Shown here: positions 47,701-60,190 of the stretch, one piece after another | Numbering within the stretch: position 1 is the first letter of the stretch | Layout: every line of letters begins with the position of its first letter | NCBI GenBank assembly: GCA_021234535.1 | Contig: CM037843.1 | Span: 38,317,200 to 38,381,199, forward strand | Source: Stichopus chloronotus | Taxonomy: Eukaryota; Echinodermata; Holothuroidea; Aspidochirotida; Stichopodidae | Direction of reading: 5' to 3' | DNA length: 64,000 bases | Translations under genes and position numbers: made by a program | The notes under the pieces: generated by a model | The model's input: the letters and a program-made list of their open reading frames with translations, nothing else | What the model was told of the DNA's origin: nothing | Database searches by the model: none

Positions 47701-49442
47701 TTGTCGAGTGTCATTACCTTGATACTTTTGTAAAATATATACATGTACGTGTTTGTAGAATCAACTGATCGTAATCTTTAATGCAAATATCAAAATATCG
47801 ACGGAATAAAACGGCGTACTCATGGTACTGTGTGATGGAATGTATACAAATTCAACTTCGTGACCTTTGTGTAGGCTTTGATGATAATAAAGAGAGTGGC
47901 ACGCGCCAGAATTTACTGAATGCCATGCGCAAGCACTTTCAGCTCCGCCCATATGGTGCCTCCTATGGCGGGAAAATCTCTTGATCAGAGGTGCACCTGC
48001 CGTTGTTTACACTACTAGACACATCTCTTGTAAAAGATTTCTTTTCTGTGTTATAGCTATTTGAATGGATTTGTGTGTAAACCCTTCAGAAAGGACGAAA
48101 GATCACGACATTCCCTGTTTGCCTTTGTCAAGAACAGGTGCACGCGTTGCAAAAACGTTCCATAAACAGAGGCCTGTATTTGGCCCCTAGTACTTCTTGT
48201 GTCTCCCTCTAAGTTCATTAAATTTGTGCACAATACCGTGTCCAATCAAATACACAAACCACACTAATGCAATGCGAGACCAAAGTCTGCTCTTACCCAT
48301 AATGGCGAGATTTTCAAGACGTAGTAAAGTTAACCATTGCTGTTAGCCATTTTCTTTCCCCTTACACACATTTACACAAAAAAGAGCGTGCACTAAGATT
48401 GTAGGTTGAACGTCAAACTGTAGTGCATAAAAAGGGTAGTAAGTTTTACAGCACGTTAGGCTATCACGATTTGTACTAGATGCGTCTCATTGCTTTGCAA
48501 AGGACCAATCTGATCGTCATGTCTAGGTTCACGAATTTATGCATGTTCTAGGTGCAAAAGTTGTCTAGTTACTACCATGTTGTGAAACACCATCTATTAA
48601 AGTGTGCATGCTGTCGACGACAGAGGTGCTGTGCATGATAAATCTTGGAATCTGTTTGTTCTTTACAGCTTAGGCCTAACCGATTCGGATCTGATTGTCA
48701 AACTCTAGTTGCAGCGTATGTAATATATACTGGGGGTAACATGGGGCAATCAGTATCTAAGTCAATCACAATATTTTAAACTAAGGTGTAGTACTGAAGT
48801 CGCGATTTAATTAGTCAAAAGTAGGAAACACTCTCATCGAATATACTTCAAATAACATAAAAAACAAGCACTTGGTGTGTTTCTTTTAAGGAAACAGTAC
48901 TTACTGCCAATTTTTTAGCCATTAGGACTATAGCCAATTACTAGCATGTTTCAAGCTTACCAGAAATAGGCCCTATTGACTAGAATGTCTTGAATGAATT
49001 TCTCATTCAAAATTTTGATAGAAAAGATATTTCTGTTGACTTTTAACATTGTTTAAATCCTCACTGTAGCAGGATAGAAAGATATTGGGTTAGATGTGAA
49101 AGCATGCTGATATTTTATTAGGAGGAGGTTTCTTTAGGAGCCCTAGGATAGGTAGTTTTGAGGTGGGTGTACATCTTACATTAAATTTGGCACTTTCTTC
49201 TTCCAAATCGGTTGTAAGTGTATCTCTCCTACAGATTTGTGGTAAAACTGATCAACACATGGTAAATTCATCCAGAAAGTGTCCCAGTTATCAGAGAAAT
49301 CTGTTGTTCTTATGCTGTTTTCTTATGTTGACATCCAACACATGGAACATTAACTGTTTGGTCAAAGGTAATCAATATTTACCTGCAGAGTTCAGATTTA
49401 CATTGGTGACTTTTGACGAAACAACACCCCAGATCAGTTGAG

Positions 49443-49620
49443 ATAAACACCCATACCCCAACTGGAAGAAGAGAGCGCAAAAAGTTACACAAGATGTATG
49501 CCACAATTACCTATCCTGCTTTGCCTGTGGGCGAGATGTGGAATCAAGATCCATAGTGGAGACCTGTGGCAAGAATTGCAAGCAATCACTAAATATCTTA
49601 AGATCCTAAGTAAGAGGATA
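49443..49620 (+). other. Cysteine-rich exon-like frame, unknown
   Basis: About 58 codons without a stop, preceded by TGA and by an acceptor-like CCCCAGATCAG. The residues are basic near the start (WKKRAQKVTQDVCHNYLSCF) and then carry five Cys in the spacing C-x7-C-x2-C-x16-C-x4-C. It has no ATG and no clear donor before its own TAA. No known zinc-finger or EGF spacing fits. The signal is weak and could be chance. Confidence 0.12.
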
Positions 49621-50400
49621 CCCATAGCCAGGAGATCTGACGAGGAGATTTAATGTGGAGATCTGGAAATGAATGAAGTTAAAAAATCTTGAGATAAAAA
49701 ATCTGGTAGTGTGGGTGATTATAAAAAAGGGAATCTTTAATTCAGGTTGGCTGAGGACAGCAAGCAACAGTGCAGATTCCGAAGTTATATGAATATATGG
49801 TGCATCTTTGATATGATGATATATGGAGTGATGGATTCTATAGTGGCTCATCCGGCCAGTTGTGGTACAAATATTACATATTCCTTCCTACTATCTCCTC
49901 TATGCCCCCCCCCCCCCTTCCATGGCCATTACCGCTTCCATACCTTGTCATGCCCCACTGCAAATAATCTCCAATGGATGCTACTCAAGTAATGACAGGT
50001 ATCTCCCCTCTCCGGTGAGACTGCCGGCTTAGCTGCCACTAGTATTTAACTCTGTCAGTGGGTAAATTGTTAAAAGCAGTTCCTGGCCCTGGCTGCTCAA
50101 TTCTTGAATGGTATCAGCCTGTCAGATCATTAGCTATTCTTACATGTTAACCTGGACACCATGATTTACACAACAATAGATCAATCCCAGTTGCACTCTC
50201 ACAAATGATGCATATGTTATTAAATGTACCATTCAGATGCAAAGTTAAAGCTCTGAGTAGTTGTTGTTGTAACATCACTACAAATGTACACATATGCGGA
50301 GGGTTTTTTCTGCATGCATAGTGGGATGTGATGGACCTTAAGAAGATAAATTCCCATCTCTTCAGAAAGGTTGTGTATAAAGTTACCAATGAAGCACTTC

Positions 50401-50541
50401 TCACTGACTTCCCACCCACTCTGACTTCATCCCCTCTCCTCTCCTATGCCCCTCTGACTTCATCCCCTTCCTGTATCCCCACTGACCCCCTTCTCTCCTT
50501 CTATCCCCCCTTTTACCCCTCCTTCCACCTTCCATTCTTAT
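50401..50541. repeat. CT-rich minisatellite
   Basis: Pyrimidine-rich with CTCTGACTTCATCCCCT repeated at 50419 and 50452 and related CCCCACTGACCCCC words. Strongly strand-asymmetric. Confidence 0.6.
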
Positions 50542-53159
50542 AATAATACAAACCTAAGCAACAAGTTCTTCAAAAGCTATATCCACTGAGGGCATGTGGT
50601 CAGTCATAAGTGGAACAGGTACAATGAGTTGACCAACAACAAATATTTTGATCATAAAAATATAAAAAACATGTAAAAATAAATATACAGTTACATCTCT
50701 TTGCGTGCCCTTTACATTGTGCTATATTTTTGGTTTTGTCTACGATGAGTTACCAGTTGTAAATAAGTTTTAAATTGGAGGCAATAACCCTAAAGCTTGA
50801 AAAATTGGCAGTGAAATGTTTTCCTAAAAGTAATACAGCAAAATAGTTTTGATGTTTGAAATACATTAGATGCAGGTAATGATTCCTTTCTAATCACAAA
50901 TATGATAATCTCACTAGAATTCTGAAGAGAAGTCTGAGCTCTAGGCTCCCAACATCTGCAATAGATCTATTCTCTAGATTTTTCAGTTCCTGAATTTATC
51001 TTCAAGGATTTTCTCCACAGACCTTCAATATTCTCTTCAGATCTTTGTTTCAAAATTAATTTTCAGATCTTGCCTCTTGATCTGCTCTCATAGTCAGCTG
51101 TCCAGATCTCTTTAATGTTTTCAAATTTCTTCTTCCAGATTCATTCTTTGGCTCAACATTAGAGCTACGTACCTACAGGCTGCAGACCACTTCTGATCAT
51201 GTCATACCCAGGTATGTGCAGATTCTCTGCTTTTTTTTTTTTTTCAACTAGACTCACCTCTTTATCTCTCCTCCATATTTCACCCCTATAAACCCTTTCC
51301 ATATTCCAATCCATGTCTGCTACCCAGATCCCTCCTGCTTTTCCCTTTTGCACACACTGGAAATTTTTCCTCTTACATTTGCAGAGACCAAAGAAGCTCA
51401 AGGTTACAAGTATAGGCTACAACGACGATCTCCACATAGTTTTATTTCACAGAAATGTAAATGATTACAAAAAAAAAATCTAAATGATAACTTAAGCTGA
51501 AGAAGATTTTGACGTATTTTATGTCAGTGAAACAGACGATGAAAGGAGAATGATCCACGGTCGCATGGCTATGAATTAGCCTCAAGGCAATTTACTTTTA
51601 ATCACTCTGTGTCAGTTACCGTTTTCCAAATGAATACTGCTCACTGCTTGTCACGCGACCAACTCAGTTAATACAGTTGTAGAACCCTTTCAATACATAC
51701 TTTTTTTTTTTTGTTTTTCAAACCAGCCAATTGGCTTAGGTAGTAATGAAGTATTCCAGGAATTCCCAGTGTTCTCCTGTTTTGTAATATTTCTCTATTT
51801 GGGCTGTGAAGATATTTGTGCGATTTTCCAAAATTAATATTTATGGATTGAATGCGACAGCAGAGATGTCTAGAGTGAGTCGGTGGACTGTCGACTGCTG
51901 GACTTGTGTTTTAGAGTTGCTAACTCTAACAGAATGCATAACTCTAAATGCCATAACGATTCAGCAAACTTGTTATAAAGGTCTTTTGAACTCTTTTTAA
52001 ATCAGCTTTAGTGAGGAACCAGCATATAATGGAATTATGACAAATTTCCATCTGACTGTTGAACTGTTATTGTGATACATAGTAGTTTCATCTTCTGTTC
52101 AAAGCATATATGTAGCCATCATGTCTGTCAGTAGATGTGGAAAGGCCAAGTAGGAAGATACATCATAGAATGTAGAGAAATTTATCATCTGATAATTTGG
52201 AATTATTTGGACAGGACACCACACAATTATGAAAATTAAAATAACTTCACAAGTAAAACTGTTGATGCCCACAGATAAAGCCATCTAGGATAATCACTAA
52301 GTTAATTGGACAATTGCATTACACAGAGATGAAACCATCCATGGTTACAACTCATATCAAAGATGAAAATATGATTTATGCTTTCCAATAAATTTTTTTT
52401 GGGGGGGTTCCAATGAATCAGTAAAAATGTGGAGCAAGAGGGTAATGATTGGAGGTGGTACAATTGTTTACTAGTTATCATCAGTTCTGAAAGATAGGAT
52501 CTGATACTTTGAATTACAAGGGTTTATCTTAAGCACAGTGAAACACTTAATTAGATATTAATTTAAAACAAATATCACAACAGACTCAGGCAATTTCATC
52601 AAGTGGGTATATACTGCTATTTGTGACAGATGTTTTCATATAGATTCTGTGCCAACCATTTTTTAATTAAGGATATGTTGGGCATAGTGTTCCAAGCAAT
52701 GACTAAAGAGATATGTGATTCATTGAAGAAGTTATGTCAAGTGTGAGTAAGGACAACATGATAGGGATTGTATTTGTGCATCAATACATGAATGAGTCTG
52801 ATGTATAACACTTCAGCCTTCCCAGTCCTTCCCAAAACACAAATGATCCACCCAGTGTCTCAGATCTATAAGGCTACAAAGGCCTAATAATTTCATTCTT
52901 AAATTATTCCAGGAAAAAGGTGGGGATGGGGGAGGGAGATGTTGGCGAAGCATATGAGCTATCATATGGCATGACTGAAAACACAATCCAGGAATTTTGT
53001 GAAGGTTAAATTTCTGTTTCAGGGGAGCATGCATGACTGAGTGGGAAAACTTCACCCCTCTCAAACACGATACATGACACATTTTGATGTCATTCAAATT
53101 TTTAGACCACAAAGGGATTAGCATGTTTGAACTAAAATGAAGCAGACCAAAGTGACAGT

Positions 53160-53440
53160 TCGCAATTTACCGTCACCAATGCACGTTGCGGTGGAAATAT
53201 CTTTGTGGAACTACCATCGATGGAGATGACATACCAACAACCAACAATATCCAGGCACAAGTATATTAAAAATCATCCGATATTTCATCTATGACGATAC
53301 ATTTCTTCAAAAAGACATAGCAGTATTTACTGGCCTAGAAAAGAAAAGGTCACACGATGCGCTGCGTAGCTCGTGAGGGATCACACCATGTAGAAGAGCA
53401 GCTTCTGATGAGATGACAGAGATCAATGTAAGTTGTAGCT
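53160..53440 (+). other. CpG-retaining islet with a small-intron signature
   Basis: About ten CpG reappear within 280 bp inside the CpG-poor block. A frame of about 37 codons follows GTGACAG (from 53162; TTIDGDDIPTTNN-like residues). At 53428 a near-consensus donor GTAAGT follows GATCAAT, and 76 bases later TTTTTTATTTGCAG (to 53503) is a good acceptor, so a 76-nt intron is possible. Joining the two sides does not extend any long frame, so this would be a non-coding exon pair if real. Confidence 0.15.
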
Positions 53441-56350
53441 AGACTTTTGTACTTTGTACAACTGCAGTGATGTTAAAGTAACTTCACAATTTTTTATTTG
53501 CAGAGATGATGGTTCATTATGGTGCATATCCTAGGAAACATTCTGCTGTCATATGCTGACATGTTAATCTCATACTTAACATACAGTCTTGTAATTAAAA
53601 TTCCTCACCAAGTCTTCTATTATACGGATCTAAACCGTTAGTAGATAACCGAGTCCCGTAGCCCCTGGCCGGCTTCAACATCCAGGGTACCCCTCCATAC
53701 CACAAGAAAAAAAAAAAGGAAAGATGAAGGGAAGGTTGAGAAGAAAAAAGATAGAAAGAAGGAAGATATCAAATCTGTTCTCAAAATGTCATTACAGGCT
53801 TTCCTTTGAAACCACCTAGGGGGGTTCCTCTGCCCAGGGATGTCAGAATGATTGTGCGGTGTTCTGCAACCAATACCAGGATGCAAATCTAATATTTTAT
53901 ATTGGAAGAATGTAAAGAAACATCTATTAGGTAGTCATAACTTCTGTCTCAGCTACAGGCTTTTCATCACACAACTGCATTATCTATAAGTTAACCTGGA
54001 TAGGAACAGATGCCATGCACAGCATGCCCCTGTGAAAAAAAATCAAAGATAAAAAAGTAAGGAAGGTCTGTAAAACAACAAAGGTAGATGGAAGAAATTC
54101 CTTGCTTCCCTTTGAAGAAATCATCAGCACAAGGAGCTCAAATGGCAAGGGGAAGATATGAAAAGTGTGCCTTCACACCATCATCACCACGATCATAGGG
54201 CTTTGTCTGGTGTATATTATCTTTCAGTGATTGTCTGCATTCCAACTAGTAATGATGAGCTACAAGGAAGAGCAAGCATTAACAGAAAGTACAAATCCAG
54301 ATGAAAAAAATCTGAATGACAAAACCTCACAGATATTGGGTGTGAGGGGTGTGTTTCCACCACAGATCACCCAACATCTTTTTATGATCAGTTGAAGTTG
54401 AAACATTAATTGCAGGACGTTTGAGTCAAAAGCTTGAGTTCAAAGTTCACCTTTTTAAAAACACTGCCTTTAAAGAATAATTTAAACTGAAGTATATATT
54501 AGAAAGAATAATACAGATGAGAGAAAAATATTCAAATTTAAGCATTGGTCAATTTGTAGATTAAAGTATTTTCTTCTCCAGTAGCAAATGGAATGAATAC
54601 TATAAACACCATTGACTCTACTATTTAGCAATACCTTAAACGACCACACCACTGAGAAGTCTCCTCAGGCCTAGTAAAACCACGTCAGATTGGGAGGCAA
54701 GAAAAGTAGGGGGTGTGCCCATCAACACACTTGACAATGTTGATCATTTTTTTTTCATTCCAAAGATTCTAGAGGGGAGCAAAAATTGACTGTGGGCCTT
54801 GGTCTCTTCTAAGTGACAGGTAAACATCAACACAGTAACAGATTCTGACTGCAAACACGAGCATCCAATGTTACACACAAATTAAACACTCGCATATTTT
54901 TTGTGAGATTACAGCTGCCCACAACCCTTTATCACCCCCCTCCCCGCTCTCTCTCTTTACATAACTGGACCTTTTTTTCAATACAGTAAATAGAATAAAT
55001 TAGGTAGTACACCACCACTGAATGATCAGTAAGAGTTAATTCATTGCCCTTGGTTGTATGAAATATTTCAGGACTACCAATCTGCCATTTTAGTCTTTAA
55101 ATGTTGGGTACTACAATGTATACAGTAGCCAAGGAGACCAGAAAGTGCATGCTGTTCTCTACTAAAACTGTTAAAACAAACACAAGGCTTATTAAATCCA
55201 TTTTGCTGTGAACACAAAAGCACTCTACTCTAGATTTCACTGCAGGACGTGTCATTAACTACATTTATGCTGTATCTCTGATATTCTCCGAGAGTATATG
55301 CAGATAATGTATCAAATTGGTTAAGAATTCCAATTAGTGGTGAAGTCATCAGCTAGTGCCTCGCTCCCAGGGTAATGTAAACATCATATTAACGATGGTG
55401 ATGTCTGTAAGTACACAGAGGCTTTTAAAGCCTGTGGCTCTCCCCAGGAGCAGCCTTTGGCCACCTGATATAGCTCAGTAAGCCATCAGTTTGGGATGTT
55501 TTTATAATAATTTCATATGATCAAAGATGCTTACGGTATATTGACCAGGTCAAATCTGTGTTTGGCCATCTCTAGTAGATGGCTCTGCTGTTCAGCACAC
55601 ACATACGTCAGCATTGTCAAGATTGAGGCTGATCAGAAACGGAATAATTGTTCTGTCACGGCCATGTCAGGTTAAGGGATAGTGTTACGTCAGTCTGCGA
55701 CGTGTAGTATCCACTGATCTGGCTGACTTAGGTCATAACGTCAAGAACTCCGAAGGTCATGCACTGACGATATGCGTAATGACAACCGTGGCATCAATAT
55801 AATCTTCTAGAGCTTTCAAAACTTAAATATCTATACTGACAATTTAAAATATCTTCTGAGTAACAAAGTTGTTCTTTAAACTACACTTTTATATATACTA
55901 CACTTTTATATATACTGAATGAGACATTTTTAAAATGGTAAATACTACCACTAATATTGTTGGGGAATCTCACTGTGCATCTCTCTTAGCAGTTCACCAT
56001 AAATTCAATTATTACAAGTAAATTACTAATATTGATCTTTCCATTGTTCATCACTGTGAACGGATTGGTGAATTGCCCGTTTATCGCTGGCCACATTGTA
56101 AACTAACAGTTTTCAGATGTATCTCAACTAAGTGACATCCAATGGATGCGCAGATATGAGTACTGTCTTCTGTTTTGTTTGTTCAAGAACAATATAAACA
56201 AGACATTCAAGGACATGGATTCATCCTCAAAGGTAAGGGGGGGGTGAATTTTTCACCATTTGCGAATTATTGTTCGAGGGAGTGGCCTAAGAGAAGGCTG
56301 TATCCCCTCCGAGAAAAAAAAAAAAAAGAAGAAATTTGAAGGTGTCTACA
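53441..56350. other. Non-coding stretch, no gene recognised
   Basis: Purine-rich simple sequence at 53703-53770, a 17-bp exact tandem duplication ACTACACTTTTATATAT at 55880-55913, and an A-run near 56313-56330. No domain is recognisable. CpG is low to moderate. Confidence 0.5.
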
Positions 56351-56570
56351 TGGCAAATGGTGCAATATTTGGGCACAATTTAGCTTCTAAAATGCAGTAT
56401 CAATTTGCAGTATGTATATGGTATGTTGTGTGTGTTTAGTATTCTACATTTTAGCCATTCATCACAGTTTCGGGTTTCATCACTTTTTAGAAAAAGTTGG
56501 GGAGCTTTTTGAAGATGTCGCCTTTCTGACATGTCTCCTTCACTCATCCCCCATGATCCATATCCATGAA
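56351..56570. repeat. Dispersed repeat, copy 2
   Basis: Aligns with 30630-30850 in the same orientation: TGGCAAATGGTGCAATATTT, then GGGCACAATTTAGCTTCTAA, then CATCACAGTTTCGGGTTTCA, a GAAGATGTCGCC/ATGTCTCC stretch and CCATGATCC. An adjoining left part (from about 56225, with a G-run and TCCCCTCC) may belong to the same element but is not alignable by eye. Confidence 0.6.
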
Positions 56571-57239
56571 GACCTTACATAGAGCATTGATAGATTCTCT
56601 TGAGAACTGCTACCATGATGTCTGAACAACATAAAATCCTTTCAATGGGTTGCTGACATTACTCAGAGGCATTGCAATTTATAATTAGGGTTAGTCTGAC
56701 ATTGAACATAACACACAACAGATGAACTCATATTGCATGGTTTCCAATAACTATTTGTGACATGATAGATTTATGTCCAATGCAACGATACCACGATTTC
56801 GCATTTTGCCAAGGAATGATCTCAGCAGTTCTATACACACTTAAGTTCAGCAACATTACAAATACATACCGCTCTGTATTTTCCATTGCACATCAGTTCA
56901 TAAGACTCAAAGTCAATATTAAACTGAGTGAGCAAATTAGAATTCAAGATTACCTTGATTGTAAAGTTGTGTTTGCACATATAGTCTCCAAAACTCTTAG
57001 AGCCATGTTCTTCATTGATTCCCTCCCCCCCCCCTTTGAATTCACTAGTGTGTATAGATAATTATTGTCCTGTTCAGAGTTACTCTGTAGATCGAGTGAG
57101 ACTTCAAAATTAAGGGTCATTAAATTATCTTTGCTCCTGATGAATTAAGAAAGCATATCTTTTGAGTGCCTCTCAGTAGCATGTGTCAAAATTTCTGCTT
57201 GGGCATAAACAAAATGTAAGCCTAGCTAATTGCAGAAAA
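56571..57239. other. Non-coding stretch, no gene recognised
   Basis: An ATG frame of 99 codons on the plus strand (56762-57061) ends across a C10 run and shows no motif. CpG is low. Confidence 0.45.
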
Positions 57240-57860
57240 CTTTCACGGATCGAATACTTTCACTCGCACGTCACAGATTATCGCACAATTAAATGACCTG
57301 AGTGGTGAATTTATGTAAATATTCATCAAGATATTGACCGGACATTTGATACTATTGATGCATCTTAATTTTGAGTAAACATCCACATCTCAATACTTCA
57401 ACTCAGACAGAATTGCAACACAGCTTCCTGATACTCCTTTAAGTATAATGCCAAGGGAGGAGAAAGTCTCGTACCATACGAGATGCAGCGACGCTGCTGA
57501 TGAAGATGATGATGCTCTCCGAGTCAAGATTTGTTCGGTTTCTGTTTTGCCAGTCACGATATGAAAGTCAATACACATCAGTCAAACCAAGTGTAACCAA
57601 AGCCAGTCACTCCAAAGAAACCATGACATTCCACGATTGCGAAAACAATCTCCCTCACTACGATTGAATTTCAGCCAATCACAGATGGCTATTCCATCAC
57701 AAGGATATTTCACACAATTTCTCCTTCATCGGTTTTGCAGTGCATACACACAGGACACGGTAAGCCTGGCGAAATATTACCCAAAAGGCCTGTCAGGCAA
57801 CTTGATCTCATAACCGCAATCAGAAGTAGTTCGTAAATTTTCGCAAGATGAAATCTGATG
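57240..57860. promoter_or_regulatory. CpG-retaining islet, candidate promoter or exon region
   Basis: CpG rises to roughly 35-40 per kb here, against about 10 per kb on both sides, without much GC change. It contains a short minus-strand ATG frame (57390-57578, 62 codons with a Ser run) and, on the plus strand, CACG followed by GTAAGC near 57760, an acceptable donor. No TATA box or recognisable protein is present. An unmethylated 5' region inside a methylated transcription unit would look like this, but so would an exon under constraint. Confidence 0.25.
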
Positions 57861-58486
57861 GAGGTTAAATCGGTCACTAGAGGCTCAAAAAAATATTGAC
57901 TGTAAAGTCCTTTCAAGCTCAGGAAGCTTCACAAATATGTCAGTGCCTGAAGAAGGCTCAAATAAAAATCTATCCAAGTGAGACATAGCAAAGTCTGCCT
58001 CAAGGCATGCAGTATGCTGTGAATGATCAAATGGAATCTTTTAGACAAATGCAATGTTAAAGTGACCTGCATTTAAGGTAAACAATTATGTAGGTAAAGA
58101 GTTCAGAGCAAAGAATATGAAACAACTGAATTTCTTTGAAATTTCACAATGGTTAGTTACTACCTTCATAAAAATTGAAATCAAATTTGAAGAGAAACAC
58201 AGTTATTCCATTGCAAAAATGCTGAAAATAAAGCAAACAAAAACTATGCAGGTCTACACACAAAGATGCAAGATTAAAATTAATCATTCAGTATTTAATG
58301 GCAACTATTTGACAAAGGGTACTATGAATCTTCTGCACTTGCACTTAAAAACTGCATCCTGCTTGTTAAATTCAACACTTGAGAAGACATCAATATTTCT
58401 GGCTGCATTAGCTTTGATACTTGCAAAGATATTCAGCACAGTCAATTGCATGAACAGTGGTTGAATCTGGTCATGCTGTTGGTAAC
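57861..58486. other. Non-coding stretch, no gene recognised
   Basis: A 115-codon ATG frame (58117-58464, plus) is Lys/Thr/Leu-rich with no motif. Its second half would be hydrophobic. It has almost no CpG and AT-rich codons throughout, as expected for a chance frame. Confidence 0.4.
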
Positions 58487-58552
58487 ACACAACACAATAC
58501 AAGACAATACAATACGATACAATACAAGACAATACAATGCAATACAATACAA
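58487..58552. repeat. (AATAC)n microsatellite
   Basis: About thirteen imperfect pentamer copies (AATAC, with AAGAC and AATGC variants). Confidence 0.85.
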
Positions 58553-58735
58553 ACTGAGGTGGATGCATGTTTCTGCACATCTTATGAATGCACATGCATC
58601 TGTGTATGTGTGCGTGCATGCTTGCATGTGTGTATGTATGTATACCCTTGTTTTCGGGTGGGGTCGAGGACTGAAACAATAGATTTTAGGTCCTCTGTAG
58701 GAAATTCAAAAGATTTCTCTGGTCCTCTCAAGATT

Positions 58736-58861
58736 AATGTATGTATGTATGAATGAATGTATGTATGAATGTATGAATGATTGTATGTATGTATGTATGT
58801 TTGTATGTATTTATGTATGTATGAATGTATGTATGTATGTATGCACGTACATATGTATGTA
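58736..58861. repeat. (ATGT)n microsatellite
   Basis: About thirty imperfect tetramers (ATGT, with GAAT and TTTG variants). A TG/ATGC-rich tract at 58575-58645 precedes it. The opposite strand reads as a Tyr/Ile/His/Thr repeat frame, which is a by-product. Confidence 0.9.
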
Positions 58862-60190
58862 ATGAAGTTTTCAGGGGGCTCAAAGGCTTTGTAGTGAATA
58901 AAGTATATATCTTATGACAAATAACAAATAGAGTTTTAATGACCGTTACGTAGGACACATCATTCACCACATCTTGTGAAAAAAGTGTTATCAAGTAGTG
59001 GTAAATACGAATAATATATTGAAAGAATACGCAACATTGCTGCAGAATGGTTAAATGTAGTGTCATGACTTATGAGTTGAACTGAGCTTGGTCCCATTGA
59101 CTTGTGACTTGGCCAAGAAACCACTTTGACTTGTGACTTAATTGACTAAATTTGGACTTGTGGCAATGTCTGTCATTTACAAACAGGAGAAAAAAAAAGA
59201 TTACGGATATGAACAAATATTTTGATGAAACTTTTAATTTAGCCGGTTACACTCACAACTGAGGAAACATTCCAATACTAGAATTTTTGATGACAAACAC
59301 ACAAGATGATAATGAACATTTCGCAGGGCATTTGCCACAATTAAATCAGAAACAATCCAGTGCAATCACAGGTCTGGTCTTTTGCAGGGATACATATTTG
59401 TTCAAACTTTCAAAATTCAAAAAGATTCATCTAATGGCATGTGTGAGGAGTTAATGCTTTTGTAGATGTTTAATGGTAAGATAGGAAGGTTTAACAATGA
59501 CTAAAGGCTATTTTGTTTGCATGCCATACTGGTTCAAACACCCTATTTCCCTTTAAACAATGACAACATGTTTGGTCATCTATTGCTTATCTCTGAGAGC
59601 AATGTGAGAGGAATTTAATCACTTTTTAGCCACATATAGAGAAACATATTCCATACTGGCATACTTTGAAATTCTGATGAAAGGGACTCTATCAATGCTC
59701 ACCGAGCTGAGGAAGCCTGCAGTGCAACGAAAGTGAGAAACAAGCCGCTACTGCAAACTTGAAACAAAAAGTACCAAACTCATCACTTCACTTATCAAGC
59801 AATAAATCTTGAGATCAATGGGAAACATCAATTCAAAATTCATTGCACAACTCTTAAGATGCATGCACAGTGACCCAAAGAGTGAAGATGAGGTTTTGTT
59901 ATCATGGATCAAGTGAAACCATGTGTCCTGTTTCTCACAGAGATGAAACACATGCCTTGATCATACCATAGTTTCTCTCTGTGGGTTCTTAACCTCATCA
60001 ACGTTACTCCACATCCATTACTGAGCTTAAGCCTTGTCACTAAGCAAACAATACCCTGGATTTAATGACCCAACTTCCAAGAGAGAGAGATTACTTTCAG
60101 CTCACTGGAAAGCATCTTACTTTTGCAATCATTCTCTTTATGTTCTTTTTTTTTCTTTCTCCTTTTTCCCTCTAAAACAATACACACCAA
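58862..60190. other. Non-coding stretch, no gene recognised
   Basis: CpG-poor unique sequence. A phrase at 59670-59750 (GAGCTGAGGAAGCCTGCAGT, then CAACGAAAGTGAG) recalls 3' regions of retroelements but is too short to assign. Confidence 0.4.

Larger units (their letters stand above)
44042..48840. other. Non-coding stretch, no gene recognised
   Basis: No gene recognised. A minus-strand frame at 44243-44572 (109 codons, no ATG start) and a plus-strand ATG frame at 44721-44933 (70 codons) have no known motif. CACGTG sites occur at 45638 and 45723. CpG density remains ordinary to the right edge. Confidence 0.5.
48841..53159. other. CpG-depleted block, no firm gene
   Basis: By hand count about 32 CpG occur in 4.3 kb (about 7 per kb), including none in 52261-52920. 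The 840 bp to the left has about 24 (29 per kb). The sequence is otherwise unique and AT-rich, with T- and A-runs. CpG loss with ordinary GC content points to germline methylation, which in invertebrates is concentrated on transcribed units. This block is therefore a candidate intron or UTR, but no exon is proven. Confidence 0.45.

Noticed and set aside
49600..51180. CAGATCT-rich segments at 49.6-49.75 kb and 50.9-51.15 kb considered as inverted copies of one repeat
   Set aside because: Shared words are short (CAGATCT, TTTCAAAT) and do not align continuously in either orientation.
53660..53850. CCTGG/GGGTACCCC words against GGGGTTCC/CCCAGGG considered as a hAT-like foldback
   Set aside because: Inverted similarity is short and broken by a purine tract; no ends or target duplication could be defined.
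58734..59066. A 110-codon minus-strand frame rich in Tyr-Ile-His-Thr
   Set aside because: The repeated half is a translation of the (ATGT)n microsatellite.
59670..59750. CTGATGA and GAAA words considered as a hammerhead ribozyme of a Penelope-like element
   Set aside because: The spacing between the two core boxes is far too long and stem pairing is absent.
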